A stretch of DNA of 38,407 nucleotides, from the NCBI GenBank assembly GCA_018303575.1, contig JAGVXW010000016.1, positions 1 through 38,407 on the forward strand, in the 5' to 3' direction. A program made the position numbers and the translations under genes. The notes beneath the pieces were generated by a model, which was not told the origin of the DNA, did not search any database, and worked only from the letters and a program-made list of their open reading frames with translations. This document shows positions 1-7,105 of this stretch, piece after piece (positions within the stretch are counted from its first letter, which is position 1; each line of letters begins with the position of its first letter). Source of the stretch: Candidatus Woesearchaeota archaeon. Lineage in GTDB: Archaea > Nanobdellota > Nanobdellia > Woesearchaeales > WJIZ01.

Positions 1-1
1 C

Positions 2-88
2 AACAAAATCAATTTCACACCCGAAGCATTCCACGGGGACTGGAATTACTCAATTAATCCCAACGAAGTTGACCAGCTCATTTCTTGA
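2..88 (+). pseudogene. C-terminal end of a probable ISAzo13-like transposase (partial, runs off window)
   Basis: Frame 2 is open from the window edge to a TGA at 86-88 and encodes 28 residues containing FHGDWNYSINP. From memory, a FHGxWNYTIxP block closes the DDE transposases of the ISAzo13 (Rhodopirellula-type) family, so I read this as the last residues of such a transposase. Only the tail is visible, so whether the upstream part is intact cannot be judged. It ends exactly where the truncated methyltransferase reading frame opens, as expected at an insertion boundary. It could also be the tail of an unrelated protein. Confidence 0.45.
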
Positions 89-399
89 CGACCCCTAAGC
101 TCGGCATTGACGGCAGAGTCATCTTGCATGAGGGCTTTTCAGAGGATATCGCGCGGGACTGGCGTGAACGGGTGGGCATGCTCTGGATTGACGGCAACCA
201 CACCCAAGCCTACGCTGACTTCCGCGCCTGGAGGCCCTGGGTTGCAGACGGCGGGATTGTAGCTTTCCACGACAGCCGCTATCCTGAAAATGGGTTTGAG
301 CCTGTGACGCGTGACGTGGAAAGGATCCTTCGGGAAGAGTGGAGTTCAGACCTTCGTTTTGTAGACAGCATCACGAGTTTCAGGCTGTATCGATACTAA
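85..399 (+). pseudogene. Truncated class I SAM-dependent methyltransferase (C-terminal part only)
   Basis: The 104-residue product has the second half of a Methyltransf_24/cephalosporin-hydroxylase-like fold. Visible blocks are GRVILHEGFSEDIA (strand and helix near residue 10), LWIDGNHTQAYADF (about 33-46, the acidic IDGxH strand), GGIVAFHDS (about 56-64, a potential metal-binding HD pair) and a closing strand, SFRLYRY. The N-terminal SAM-binding glycine motif is missing. In-frame stops at 70-72 and 55-57 rule out extension, and the only start is TTG at 85. It directly abuts the putative transposase tail, so I infer a gene beheaded by an insertion, not a functional enzyme. Confidence 0.7.
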
Positions 400-507
400 A
401 ATTGCCCACGGATTCTGCACATAAATGCCCTGGGACTCCCGGAACGCAGGATTTGGGATGTTTTGCGACGCAAGCATCCGGATACGCACGCCTGAAAAGG
501 GAGCTTT

Positions 508-535
508 TCAGTACACGCATGATGCAGAGTACTGA
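508..535 (+). other. Inverted repeat in the leader upstream of the ribosomal operon
   Basis: TCAGTAC at 508-514 is perfectly complementary to GTACTGA at 529-535. The 14-nt loop itself contains the GCAT/ATGC pair. It lies 63 nt before the L3 start in a 198-nt gap (400-597) that shows no convincing TATA box; 421-427 is the only A/T-rich stretch. It could be a leader hairpin or an operator. No U-tract follows, so a terminator for the fragment upstream is less likely. Confidence 0.35.
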
Positions 536-597
536 TTCTTGAAAAAAAGCCCCGCAAAAGGCGTTTTGGAGGCCCGCAGCTTAGAGGGCGCTCTCCC

Positions 598-1563
598 ATG
601 GCAAAAAGGAAAAACCCGAGACACGGAAGCATGCAGTTCTGGCCTAGAGTCAGGGCCAACCGCGAGCACGCCCGGGTCCGCAGCTGGGGCCTGGGCACGG
701 GGCTGCTTGGCTTTGCCGGCTACAAGGTGGGGATGACCCACCTCAAGATCACCGACAACAAGCCGACGTCCATGACCAAGGGCCAGGACATCTTCATGCC
801 CGCGACGATCATCGAATGCCCGCCGATGAAGGCGATCGGCATCCGTTTTTATCATGATTTGCCTTATGGCCCCCAACCGGTTTCTCAAGTGCTCGCTGAG
901 TCCCTCGACAAGGAGCTTGCGAGAGCCATCGCCCTGCCGAAGAAGCAGCATGGGAAAGAGCCTTCAGAATTTGATGATCTCACGCTCATCGTCCAGACAC
1001 AGCCGAAACTGACCGGCATCGGGAAGAAGAAGCCAGAGGTCTTCGAACTCGGGCTGGGCGGGAAGAAAGAGGAGAAGCTCGCGCTCGCGAAGCAGAAGCT
1101 CGGGCAGGACATCTCGGTGCAGGACGTGTTCAAGCCAGGCGAACAGCTGGACGCGCACGTCGTCACGAAAGGCAAAGGATATCAGGGGCCGGTCAAGAGA
1201 TTCGGGGTGACGCTGCGCGCTCATAAGTCTGAAAAGAGCGTGCGGCAGCCTGGAAGCCTGGGCGGATGGAGCGGCCAGGGCCATGTCATGTACCGCGTCG
1301 CGCATGCCGGCCACATGGGCTATCACCAGCGCACCGAATACAACAAATGGCTTCTCAAGATCGGCACCAGCCCGGCTGACGCAGCGCAGAAGGGCGGCTG
1401 GGTGCACTATGGAATCATCAGGAATCCTTTTCTTGTCGTCAAGGGCAGCGTCGGGGGGCCGCAGAAACGGCTGGTCAAGCTGAGCAAGGCGCTGCGGCCG
1501 GACAAGCTCACCCCGAAGGAAGCTCCCAGCATCACCTATTTCAGCTCGGTGGCGAAACAATGA
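598..1563 (+). CDS. rpl3: Ribosomal protein L3 (uL3)
   Basis: Large-subunit protein uL3, an early assembly protein near the peptidyl transferase centre. The 321-residue product starts with the archaeal/eukaryal N-terminus (MAKRKNPRHGSMQFWPRVRA), has the GLLGFAGYKVGMTH segment at about residues 38-51 and the family signature GKGYQGPVKRFGVT at about 192-205. A basic arm, GGWSGQGHVMYRVAHAGHMG, reaches the rRNA. ATG 598 is preceded by a weak GAGGG. The length is typical of archaeal L3. It opens the operon and its TGA overlaps the L4 ATG by 4 nt. Confidence 0.98.
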   Translation: MAKRKNPRHGSMQFWPRVRANREHARVRSWGLGTGLLGFAGYKVGMTHLKITDNKPTSMTKGQDIFMPATIIECPPMKAIGIRFYHDLPYGPQPVSQVLAESLDKELARAIALPKKQHGKEPSEFDDLTLIVQTQPKLTGIGKKKPEVFELGLGGKKEEKLALAKQKLGQDISVQDVFKPGEQLDAHVVTKGKGYQGPVKRFGVTLRAHKSEKSVRQPGSLGGWSGQGHVMYRVAHAGHMGYHQRTEYNKWLLKIGTSPADAAQKGGWVHYGIIRNPFLVVKGSVGGPQKRLVKLSKALRPDKLTPKEAPSITYFSSVAKQ

Positions 1564-2366
1564 AGCTCGACATCGTCTCAAAAAACCTGGAGAAGAAGGG
1601 AAGCATAGACTTGCCTGCGCAGTTCCAGGAGCCGGTGCGCGTGGACATCATCCAGCGCGCGATTGAATCGGAGCAGGCGGCGGCGAGGCGGCCGTATGGC
1701 GCGAAACCCACTGCAGGACGGAGGCACAACGCGTACGTGAGCAAGCGCAGGCGCGACTATCGAACCACGTACGGAATCGGGCAATCAAGAACTCCAAGAA
1801 AGATTGTCAGCAGGCACGGCACGCGGCTGAACTGGGTCGGCGCTGTCGCTCCCCAGACCGTGGGCGGAAGGCAGTCGCACCCACCCAAGGCGCTGAAAGT
1901 CTGGACAAAAAAAGTGAACAGCAGGGAGATGCAGCTGGCGGTGCGCAGCGCAATTTCAGCCACACTCTCCAAAGAGCTGGCGAAGCGCCGCGGCCATAAA
2001 GTCCCGGATTCCTATCCTTTCATCGTCGACAATTCCATTGACGCGGTAGCGAAGACCAAGGACGCTGCCGCGTTCCTCTCAAGCCTGGGCTTGGCTGCTG
2101 ACCTTGAACGGGCGCAAGCCACCAAAATCAGGGCAGGCAAGGGCAAGTCAAGAGGCAGGCGCTACAAGTCGAAGAAGAGCGCGCTCCTCGTCACCGCGAA
2201 GGAATGCGCGCTGTCGAAGGCGGCTCGAAACTTGCCCGGGGTGCAGATCGTGGCGGTCGACAAGCTCACCGTAGACCTCCTAGCGCCGGGAAGCGCTCCT
2301 GGCCGGCTCACGCTCTGGACCCAGGGCGCCGTGGAGCGCCTGGCGAAGGAAAAATTGTACTCGTGA
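1560..2366 (+). CDS. rpl4: Ribosomal protein L4 (uL4, archaeal L4e type)
   Basis: Large-subunit protein uL4, whose extended loop lines the exit tunnel. The 268-residue product has the tunnel-loop region rich in Gly, Arg and His (about residues 40-110, including RRDYRTTYGIGQSRTPRK and GGRQSHPPKALKVW) and a C-terminal Rossmann-like part ending in LTLWTQGAVERLAKEKLYS. The start overlaps the L3 stop as ATGA (1560-1563), implying translational coupling. Length and order match archaeal L4. Confidence 0.97.
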   Translation: MKLDIVSKNLEKKGSIDLPAQFQEPVRVDIIQRAIESEQAAARRPYGAKPTAGRRHNAYVSKRRRDYRTTYGIGQSRTPRKIVSRHGTRLNWVGAVAPQTVGGRQSHPPKALKVWTKKVNSREMQLAVRSAISATLSKELAKRRGHKVPDSYPFIVDNSIDAVAKTKDAAAFLSSLGLAADLERAQATKIRAGKGKSRGRRYKSKKSALLVTAKECALSKAARNLPGVQIVAVDKLTVDLLAPGSAPGRLTLWTQGAVERLAKEKLYS

Positions 2367-2371
2367 TCACC

Positions 2372-2623
2372 ATGGACGTCATCAAATATCCCCTGTCAAC
2401 GGAAAAAAGCATCCGGCTGCTCGAGGCAGAGAACAAGATGCTCTTTGTCGTCGACAGGAAGGCCAAGAGGAGCGACGTGAAGAAGGCCATCGAGGAAGTA
2501 TTCAAGGCCAAGGTGCTGAAGGTCAATATTTTCAACAACAACAAGGGCGAGAAGCGCGCGTATGTCACCTTCTCTCCTGAAACGCCGGCGATAGACATCG
2601 CGACGCAGCTGGGGCTGATGTAA
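2372..2623 (+). CDS. rpl23: Ribosomal protein L23 (uL23)
   Basis: Large-subunit protein uL23 at the exit-tunnel rim, where SRP and the translocon dock. The 83-residue product contains the family block YPLSTEKSIRLLEAENKMLF followed by the VDRKAKRSDVKKAIEEVFKAKV helix region and ends with IATQLGLM, which is complete for archaea. I chose ATG 2372, 5 nt after the L4 stop. The frame stays open upstream, and a GTG at 2363 overlapping the L4 TGA is a possible alternative that would add three residues. Confidence 0.95.
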   Translation: MDVIKYPLSTEKSIRLLEAENKMLFVVDRKAKRSDVKKAIEEVFKAKVLKVNIFNNNKGEKRAYVTFSPETPAIDIATQLGLM

Positions 2624-2625
2624 TA

Positions 2626-2644
2626 TGAAAATCATAGATTTTCA
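2626..2644 (+). other. Perfect hairpin in the L23-L2 gap
   Basis: TGAAAATC (2626-2633) and GATTTTCA (2637-2644) form a perfect 8-bp stem with a 3-nt ATA loop, starting 2 nt after the L23 stop. It is one of two tandem stem-loops filling this unusually long gap in an otherwise overlapping operon. Confidence 0.6.
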
Positions 2645-2646
2645 AA

Positions 2647-2670
2647 GTTCCAACCTTAGGAGGTTGTAAC
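2647..2670 (+). promoter_or_regulatory. Stem-loop enclosing the L2 Shine-Dalgarno site
   Basis: CAACCT (2651-2656) pairs with AGGTTG (2661-2666) around a TAGG loop. GTT (2647-2649) and AAC (2668-2670) can extend the stem past one mismatch. The strong ribosome-binding sequence AGGAGGT (2658-2664), placed 7 nt before the L2 ATG, lies in the loop and 3' arm, so folding would hide it. This suggests translational control of L2; the regulatory role is inference. Confidence 0.55.
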
Positions 2671-2671
2671 C

Positions 2672-3385
2672 ATGGGAAAGAACCTATTATCACAGAGGAG
2701 GGGGCGGGGATCGCCGACATTCCGGGCACCGAGCTTCCGCTATGCCGGGCGCGCGGAACACCCGAAAGCTGTCGCGGACGGAGCAGTGGGGGTCATCGAG
2801 AGCTTTGTCAAGAGCCAGGGCCACAGCACGCCGCTTATGGTCGTGTCCTATGGAAAGGAAGAAGCGCTGACGCTCGCCCCTGAAGGAGTGCGCGTGGGCG
2901 AGAGTCTTCCTTATGGCTCTGGCGCTGACCTGACGCCGGGAAGCGTGCTCACTCTCGCAGATATTCCTGAAGGCACGGCAGTCTTCAACATCGAGGGCAG
3001 GCCTGGAGACGGCGGACGCTATGCGCGGACATCGGGAGCTTCAGCCAGAGTTGTCGCGAAGACTCCGGAGACTGTCACTTTGCGCCTTCCGTCCAAGAAA
3101 GAGAAGGAGTTCAACGCCAAATGCAGGGCCACTATCGGAGTGGCTGCGGGCGGCGGAAGGCCTGAGAAGCCGCTCCTCAAGGCAGGATTCGCCTATCATC
3201 GCGCGAAAATGAAGAACAAGTTTTACCCGAGCGTGTCGGCGACGAGCATGAACGCGGTCGCGCACCCCTTCGGCGGAAAGGGCAGCCACACCAAGGGAAG
3301 GCCGCACCAGTCCGGAAGAGGATATCCCCCGGGCAGGAAGGTCGGAAAGATCGCCCCGCGCAGGACGGGACGCAAGCAGAGGTAA
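2672..3385 (+). CDS. rpl2: Ribosomal protein L2 (uL2)
   Basis: Large-subunit protein uL2, needed for subunit joining and peptidyl transfer. The 237-residue product is of archaeal length. It starts MGKNLLSQRRGRGSPTFRAP, has the SH3/OB region in the middle and ends in the signature region with AAGGGRPEKPLLKAG (about 152-166) and SMNAVAHPFGGKGSHTKG, which includes the invariant His of the HPxGG loop. The ATG at 2672 has the best Shine-Dalgarno of the operon (AGGAGGT). Unlike most neighbours it is not coupled by overlap to the upstream gene. Confidence 0.98.
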   Translation: MGKNLLSQRRGRGSPTFRAPSFRYAGRAEHPKAVADGAVGVIESFVKSQGHSTPLMVVSYGKEEALTLAPEGVRVGESLPYGSGADLTPGSVLTLADIPEGTAVFNIEGRPGDGGRYARTSGASARVVAKTPETVTLRLPSKKEKEFNAKCRATIGVAAGGGRPEKPLLKAGFAYHRAKMKNKFYPSVSATSMNAVAHPFGGKGSHTKGRPHQSGRGYPPGRKVGKIAPRRTGRKQR

Positions 3386-3390
3386 TCACT

Positions 3391-3774
3391 GTGGCCAAGA
3401 AAGAATTCACCTACCGCGGAAAGCGGCTCGAGGAACTGCAGGCGCTGACGCTGGCTGAGATCGGGCAGATGCTGCCATCGCGCGCCAGGCGGAGCCTGAA
3501 GCGCGGCCTCAGGCACGAGCAGAAAGTCGTGCTCGAGAAAGTTGGGGCCAAGGACCCTGACATCAGGACGCACTGCCGTGATTTGGTGGTGCTGCCGGCC
3601 ATGGTCGGAGCCACCATCAAGATCCACACGGGAAAGGAATTTTTCCCTGTCCAGATCCAGCCGGAGATGATCGGCCATTTCCTCGGCGAGTTCGCGCTCA
3701 CCAGGAAAGGAGTGACGCATTCTGCGCCCGGACTGGGAGCGACCAAGAGCAGCTCGAACGTGGCTGTGAAGTAA
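3391..3774 (+). CDS. rps19: Ribosomal protein S19 (uS19)
   Basis: Small-subunit head protein uS19. The 127-residue product has the archaeal N-terminal extension (KEFTYRGKRLEELQALTLAE) and the conserved core with KIHTGKEFFPVQIQPEMIGH followed by LGEFALTRK. It begins at GTG 3391, 5 nt after the L2 stop; no ATG fits the expected N-terminus. It is followed by L22 after 2 nt. Confidence 0.97.
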   Translation: MAKKEFTYRGKRLEELQALTLAEIGQMLPSRARRSLKRGLRHEQKVVLEKVGAKDPDIRTHCRDLVVLPAMVGATIKIHTGKEFFPVQIQPEMIGHFLGEFALTRKGVTHSAPGLGATKSSSNVAVK

Positions 3775-3776
3775 CC

Positions 3777-4337
3777 ATGACCTACCACTATACGCACACG
3801 CTGGCAAAGGAGCACACGGCGCAGGCGCTCGGCCTAGGCCTGCCCATCTCCTTCAAGCAAAGCCTGATGATCGCGAACATGGTGCGGAGCAAGCCGCTAA
3901 TAAGAGCTAAAGCGATCCTCCATGATGCCATCGCGCTGAAAGTGCCCATCAAGTTCACCCGCTTCACGAACGCCCTTGGCCACAAGAAGGGCCATTTCGG
4001 CCCTGGAAGATTTCCGCAGAAAGCTGCTGGGCACATCCTCAGCTTATTGGAATCTGCGGAGGCGAACGCGCAGTTCAAGGGGCTGAACACGAGCGGACTG
4101 GTCGTGGAGCATATCGCGGTGCAGGACGGGGGCAACGTGTGGAGATACGGCAGGAGAAGGCGCATCCGCGCCAAGCGCTGCCATATTGAGGTTGTGCTGG
4201 CTGAAGGAAAAGCTGATGACTCAAAAGCAAAGAAAGATGGGGGGAAAGAGCCTCACGAAGAGAAAAAACATGCTCCTCAGATGAAGAAAGAAAAGAAGGA
4301 TGAGAAGAAAACTGAAAAGAAAGGAAGCTCACCATGA
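3777..4337 (+). CDS. rpl22: Ribosomal protein L22 (uL22) with lysine-rich C-terminal tail
   Basis: Large-subunit protein uL22, which lines the exit tunnel. Residues 1-142 are a normal archaeal L22 (ISFKQSLMIANMVRSKPLIR, GHKKGHFGPGRFPQKAA, then the RYGRRRRIRAKRCHIEVVL hook). Residues 144-186 are a low-complexity Lys/Glu tail (KKEKKDEKKTEKKGSSP) not needed by the fold. Similar tails occur on S3, L32e and L14e here. Its TGA overlaps the S3 ATG by 4 nt. Confidence 0.97.
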   Translation: MTYHYTHTLAKEHTAQALGLGLPISFKQSLMIANMVRSKPLIRAKAILHDAIALKVPIKFTRFTNALGHKKGHFGPGRFPQKAAGHILSLLESAEANAQFKGLNTSGLVVEHIAVQDGGNVWRYGRRRRIRAKRCHIEVVLAEGKADDSKAKKDGGKEPHEEKKHAPQMKKEKKDEKKTEKKGSSP

Positions 4338-5215
4338 TCGAAAGAAAATTCGTCGCGGCGAACATGAAGGAATACCTGATCGAGGAGTTCATCAGCCAGA
4401 GCATCCGGGGCGCGGAGCACAGCAAGACCAAGATCCAGCGCACGCCGCTCGGCGAGAAAATCGTGATCTTTTCGTCGCGGCCGGGCATCATCGTCGGAAG
4501 GAAGGGGCAGAGCATCAAGCAGCTCACTAAAGTGCTGAAGAAGCGCTTCAGCCTCGAGAACCCGCAGATCGAGATCGCTGAGGTGCCGAATCCGGCGCTG
4601 GACGCGAACATCATGGCCGAGCGCATCTGCTCCTATCTAGAGCGCTTCGGCATCAGCAAGTTCAAGGGCATCGCGCACCGCATCATGACTGAAGTGATGG
4701 GCGCCGGGGCGATGGGCATCGAGATCAACATGGGCGGGAAAATCCCGAGCTCGCGCGCGAAGAGCTGGAGATTCTACCAGGGCTACCTCAAGAAATGCGG
4801 CGACATCGCGCTCACGGGCGTGCATATCGCACACAAGCAGGCCCTGCTCAAGTCCGGGATCGTCGGGGTGAAGGTGAGCATCATGCCGCCTGAAACCATC
4901 CTGCCTGACAAGATCACGTTCATCGAGGAGAGCGCTCCTGCAACGGCTGAACAGAAAGTTGAGGAGAAGAAGCCGGCGGAAGAGCTGAAAGAAGAGAAAC
5001 CCAAGAGAAAGGCGGCTCCAAGAAAGCGCTCCCCTAAGAAGAAGGCAGAAGGGGAGGGAAAGGCTGGGAAGGGGGAGACAGAAGGGGAGAAAAAAGAAGA
5101 AGTGAAATCGGAGACCGACAAGCCTGCGGCGCCAAATAAGAAGGAAAACAAAGAAGCGAAAGGGAAGGAAGAAGAAAAAGAAAAGGAGCCTGCGAGCGCT
5201 CTTGAGGCAGCATGA
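4334..5215 (+). CDS. rps3: Ribosomal protein S3 (uS3) with long charged tail
   Basis: Small-subunit protein uS3 at the mRNA entry channel. It has a type 2 KH domain with the GRKG loop at residues 55-58 and the C-terminal S3 domain (about 90-195; NMGGKIPSSRAKSWRFYQGY). The 293-residue length comes from a tail of about 90 residues (200-293) that is almost entirely Lys, Glu, Ala and Pro. Archaeal S3 often has a short tail; this one is long. Coupled to L22 and L29 by ATGA overlaps. Confidence 0.97.
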   Translation: MIERKFVAANMKEYLIEEFISQSIRGAEHSKTKIQRTPLGEKIVIFSSRPGIIVGRKGQSIKQLTKVLKKRFSLENPQIEIAEVPNPALDANIMAERICSYLERFGISKFKGIAHRIMTEVMGAGAMGIEINMGGKIPSSRAKSWRFYQGYLKKCGDIALTGVHIAHKQALLKSGIVGVKVSIMPPETILPDKITFIEESAPATAEQKVEEKKPAEELKEEKPKRKAAPRKRSPKKKAEGEGKAGKGETEGEKKEEVKSETDKPAAPNKKENKEAKGKEEEKEKEPASALEAA

Positions 5216-5421
5216 AGAAGCGCGACCTGAAAGGACAGAGCACGGAGGAGCTGAAGGAGAAGCTCGCCGAGCTGCGGCTGGAGCTCATCAAGGCCAACAG
5301 CCAGGTTGCGTCAGGCAGCGCTCCCAAGAATCCCGGACAGATCAGGCAGATGCGCAAGACCATAGCGCGTATCCTCACGTTCATCCACCACAAAACGGAG
5401 GCAACCCACAAGGATGGTTGA
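5212..5421 (+). CDS. rpl29: Ribosomal protein L29 (uL29)
   Basis: Large-subunit protein uL29, a small two-helix hairpin at the exit-tunnel surface. The 69-residue product has the expected LKGQSTEELKEKLAELRLEL and IRQMRKTIARILTFIHHK helices. It starts with ATGA overlapping the S3 stop and its own end overlaps the aIF1 start by 8 nt. Confidence 0.96.
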   Translation: MKKRDLKGQSTEELKEKLAELRLELIKANSQVASGSAPKNPGQIRQMRKTIARILTFIHHKTEATHKDG

Positions 5422-5722
5422 GATCGACCCCATTACGGGACTGCCCAAGGAGCTTGGCGTTTGGGAGTCCATCGCCAAGGAAGACCAAGAGATTACCATT
5501 GCCCTCGAAAGCAAGAAATTCAGCAAGAAATACACGGTGATCACAGGAATCGACAGCAAGGAAATCGACCTGGACGACCTAGTGAAGAAGCTCAAGTCGA
5601 AATTGGCCTGCGGAGGCACGGCCAAGGACGGGAAGATCGAGCTGCAGGGCAACCATGTCAGCCGCGTGCGGGAGATCCTCATCGAGCTGGGCTTCCCGCC
5701 TGACGCGCTGGTGACGAAATGA
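5414..5722 (+). CDS. sui1: Translation initiation factor aIF1 (SUI1 family)
   Basis: aIF1 binds the small subunit near the P site and monitors start-codon selection. The 102-residue product carries the SUI1 core: KYTVITGID (strand), the LKSKLACGGTAKDGKIELQG loop and strand with the conserved CGGT, and the closing VREILIELGFP helix. The position between L29 and the RNase P protein gene is the usual archaeal arrangement. It overlaps L29 by 8 nt and Rnp1 by 4 nt, so expression is probably coupled. Confidence 0.95.
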   Translation: MVEIDPITGLPKELGVWESIAKEDQEITIALESKKFSKKYTVITGIDSKEIDLDDLVKKLKSKLACGGTAKDGKIELQGNHVSRVREILIELGFPPDALVTK

Positions 5723-5949
5723 GTCTCGCGCAGGGCGAACTCATTGGCCTCGCGGTCGATGTGGACGGAAAGAAAGGAAAAGTTGTGGACGAGACCCGCA
5801 ACCTGCTCGTCATCGAGGATGGCGGGAAGGAGACCCGATGGGTCAAGAAGGATCATGTCTTCCGGTTCCCGGAGAAGGACGCGGCCATCGAGGGCCGGCT
5901 CCTCGTCGGGAGCCCGGAAGAGAGAATCAAGCGCATGGTGAAGCGATGA
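5719..5949 (+). CDS. rnp1: RNase P protein component 1 (Rpp29/Pop4 homologue)
   Basis: Protein subunit of archaeal RNase P, which matures tRNA 5' ends. The 76-residue product has the Sm-like barrel landmarks: ELIGLAVDV, the GKKGKVVDETRNLLVIE turn and strands, FRFPEKDAAIEGRLLVG and the terminal PEERIKRMVKR. It is somewhat shorter than many archaeal homologues, missing N-terminal helix material. The genomic position next to aIF1 and S17 supports the call. ATGA overlaps at both ends. Confidence 0.92.
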   Translation: MSLAQGELIGLAVDVDGKKGKVVDETRNLLVIEDGGKETRWVKKDHVFRFPEKDAAIEGRLLVGSPEERIKRMVKR

Positions 5950-6320
5950 CAACAAAGCAACGGGACATCAGCTTACGGGGCAGGAGCTTCGTGGGCACGG
6001 TGATCTCCGCACGGATGCAGAAGACCGCGACGATAGAATGGGAGCGGCGAGTGGATCTCCCGAAATACGAGAGATACACGACCAAGCGCACGCATGTCAA
6101 GGCGCACAATCCGGAGAGCATCCGCGCCGAAGAAGGAGACATCGTCCGCATCCAGGAGTGCAGGCCGATGTCCAAGACCAAGCATTTCATGATCGTCGAG
6201 AAACTCGGCAGGGAAAAGGGATTCACCCAGCGCAAGGAAGCGCTCGAGGCGGGCAAGAAGCGCGCTGTGGAAGTGCCGGCAACCGAGGAAAAGAAGGAGG
6301 AGAGCCATGCAAGCCATTAA
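5946..6320 (+). CDS. rps17: Ribosomal protein S17 (uS17)
   Basis: Small-subunit primary 16S binder uS17. The 124-residue product from ATG 5946 starts MTTKQRDISLRGRSFVGTVI, then the OB-fold core with RMQKTATIEWER, KYERYTTKRTHVKAHNPE and GDIVRIQECRPMSKTKHF. I chose 5946 because it overlaps the Rnp1 stop as ATGA and starts the homologous region, although the frame is open further upstream. A short Glu/Lys-rich tail follows residue 100. The 3' end overlaps L14 by 14 nt. Confidence 0.95.
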   Translation: MTTKQRDISLRGRSFVGTVISARMQKTATIEWERRVDLPKYERYTTKRTHVKAHNPESIRAEEGDIVRIQECRPMSKTKHFMIVEKLGREKGFTQRKEALEAGKKRAVEVPATEEKKEESHASH

Positions 6321-6708
6321 AGCGAACATGACCAAGGGCCTCAACTTCGGGGCCTGGATTTCGACGTGCGACAATTCGGGAGCGAAAATCGTCAAGCTCT
6401 ACGGAGTCAAGGGCGGGAAAATGGTCAAGGGCAGGCAGGGCTCGGCTGGCATCGGTGATTTGGTTATGGTGAGCATCGTGCGCGGCAGGCCGGAACTGCG
6501 AAAGCAGACTGCGCTGGGCGTGATCGTCAGGCAGCGCAGAGCCTTCCGCAGGCCGGACGGCATGCGCGTGAAATTCGAAGACAATGCAATAGTCATCGTC
6601 AAGGATGACAAGGCCAATCCCAAGGGGACGCTCATCAAGGGCCCGGTCGCGAAGGAGGCGATCGAGCGCTGGGGCAACCTGGCAAAGATTGCGACAATCG
6701 TCGTATAA
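6307..6708 (+). CDS. rpl14: Ribosomal protein L14 (uL14)
   Basis: Large-subunit protein uL14 at the subunit interface. The 133-residue product shows CDNSGAKIVKLYGVKG (about 23-38), GDLVMVSIVRGRPELRKQ and the RRPDGMRVKFEDNAIVIV block characteristic of the family. The ATG at 6307 lies inside the S17 3' end and is served by a clear AAGGAGGA ribosome-binding site, so the 14-nt overlap looks genuine. Confidence 0.97.
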   Translation: MQAIKANMTKGLNFGAWISTCDNSGAKIVKLYGVKGGKMVKGRQGSAGIGDLVMVSIVRGRPELRKQTALGVIVRQRRAFRRPDGMRVKFEDNAIVIVKDDKANPKGTLIKGPVAKEAIERWGNLAKIATIVV

Positions 6709-6720
6709 ACGTGAACTGAA

Positions 6721-7101
6721 ATGAAAACCTGGTCAGCACACTGGAAAGCAAGCAGGCAGCCGAGGAAGCAGAGAAAATACAGATACGAGGCTCCACTGCA
6801 TGTCGTGCGCAGATTCGTGGCTGCTCACCTGTCTAAGGAACTGCGCGGCAAATACAGCACCCGCTCCCTCGGCTTGAAAATGGGGGATACGGTGAAAATC
6901 GTCCGCGGCCAATACAAGGGCAAGCAAGGCAAGGTGGAAGAGGTGGACCTGAGCCGAAGGAAAGCGCGCGTCGCCGGACTCTCGCTCCAGAGAAAGGACG
7001 GCACCAAGGCACCTGTCTTCCTCGAGCCGTCCAACCTCCTGATCATCGAGCTCAAGATGGATGACAAGCGCCGCCAGGCAGTGCTGGAGCGCAGGAAGTG
7101 A
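6721..7101 (+). CDS. rpl24: Ribosomal protein L24 (uL24)
   Basis: Large-subunit assembly initiator uL24. The 126-residue product has the archaeal N-terminus (WSAHWKASRQPRKQRKYRYE, then HVVRRFVAAHLSKELR) and a KOW motif at about residues 54-80 (MGDTVKIVRGQYKGKQGKVE). Length is typical. It starts 12 nt after L14 and is followed closely by S4e. Confidence 0.96.
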   Translation: MKTWSAHWKASRQPRKQRKYRYEAPLHVVRRFVAAHLSKELRGKYSTRSLGLKMGDTVKIVRGQYKGKQGKVEEVDLSRRKARVAGLSLQRKDGTKAPVFLEPSNLLIIELKMDDKRRQAVLERRK

Positions 7102-7105
7102 ACGC

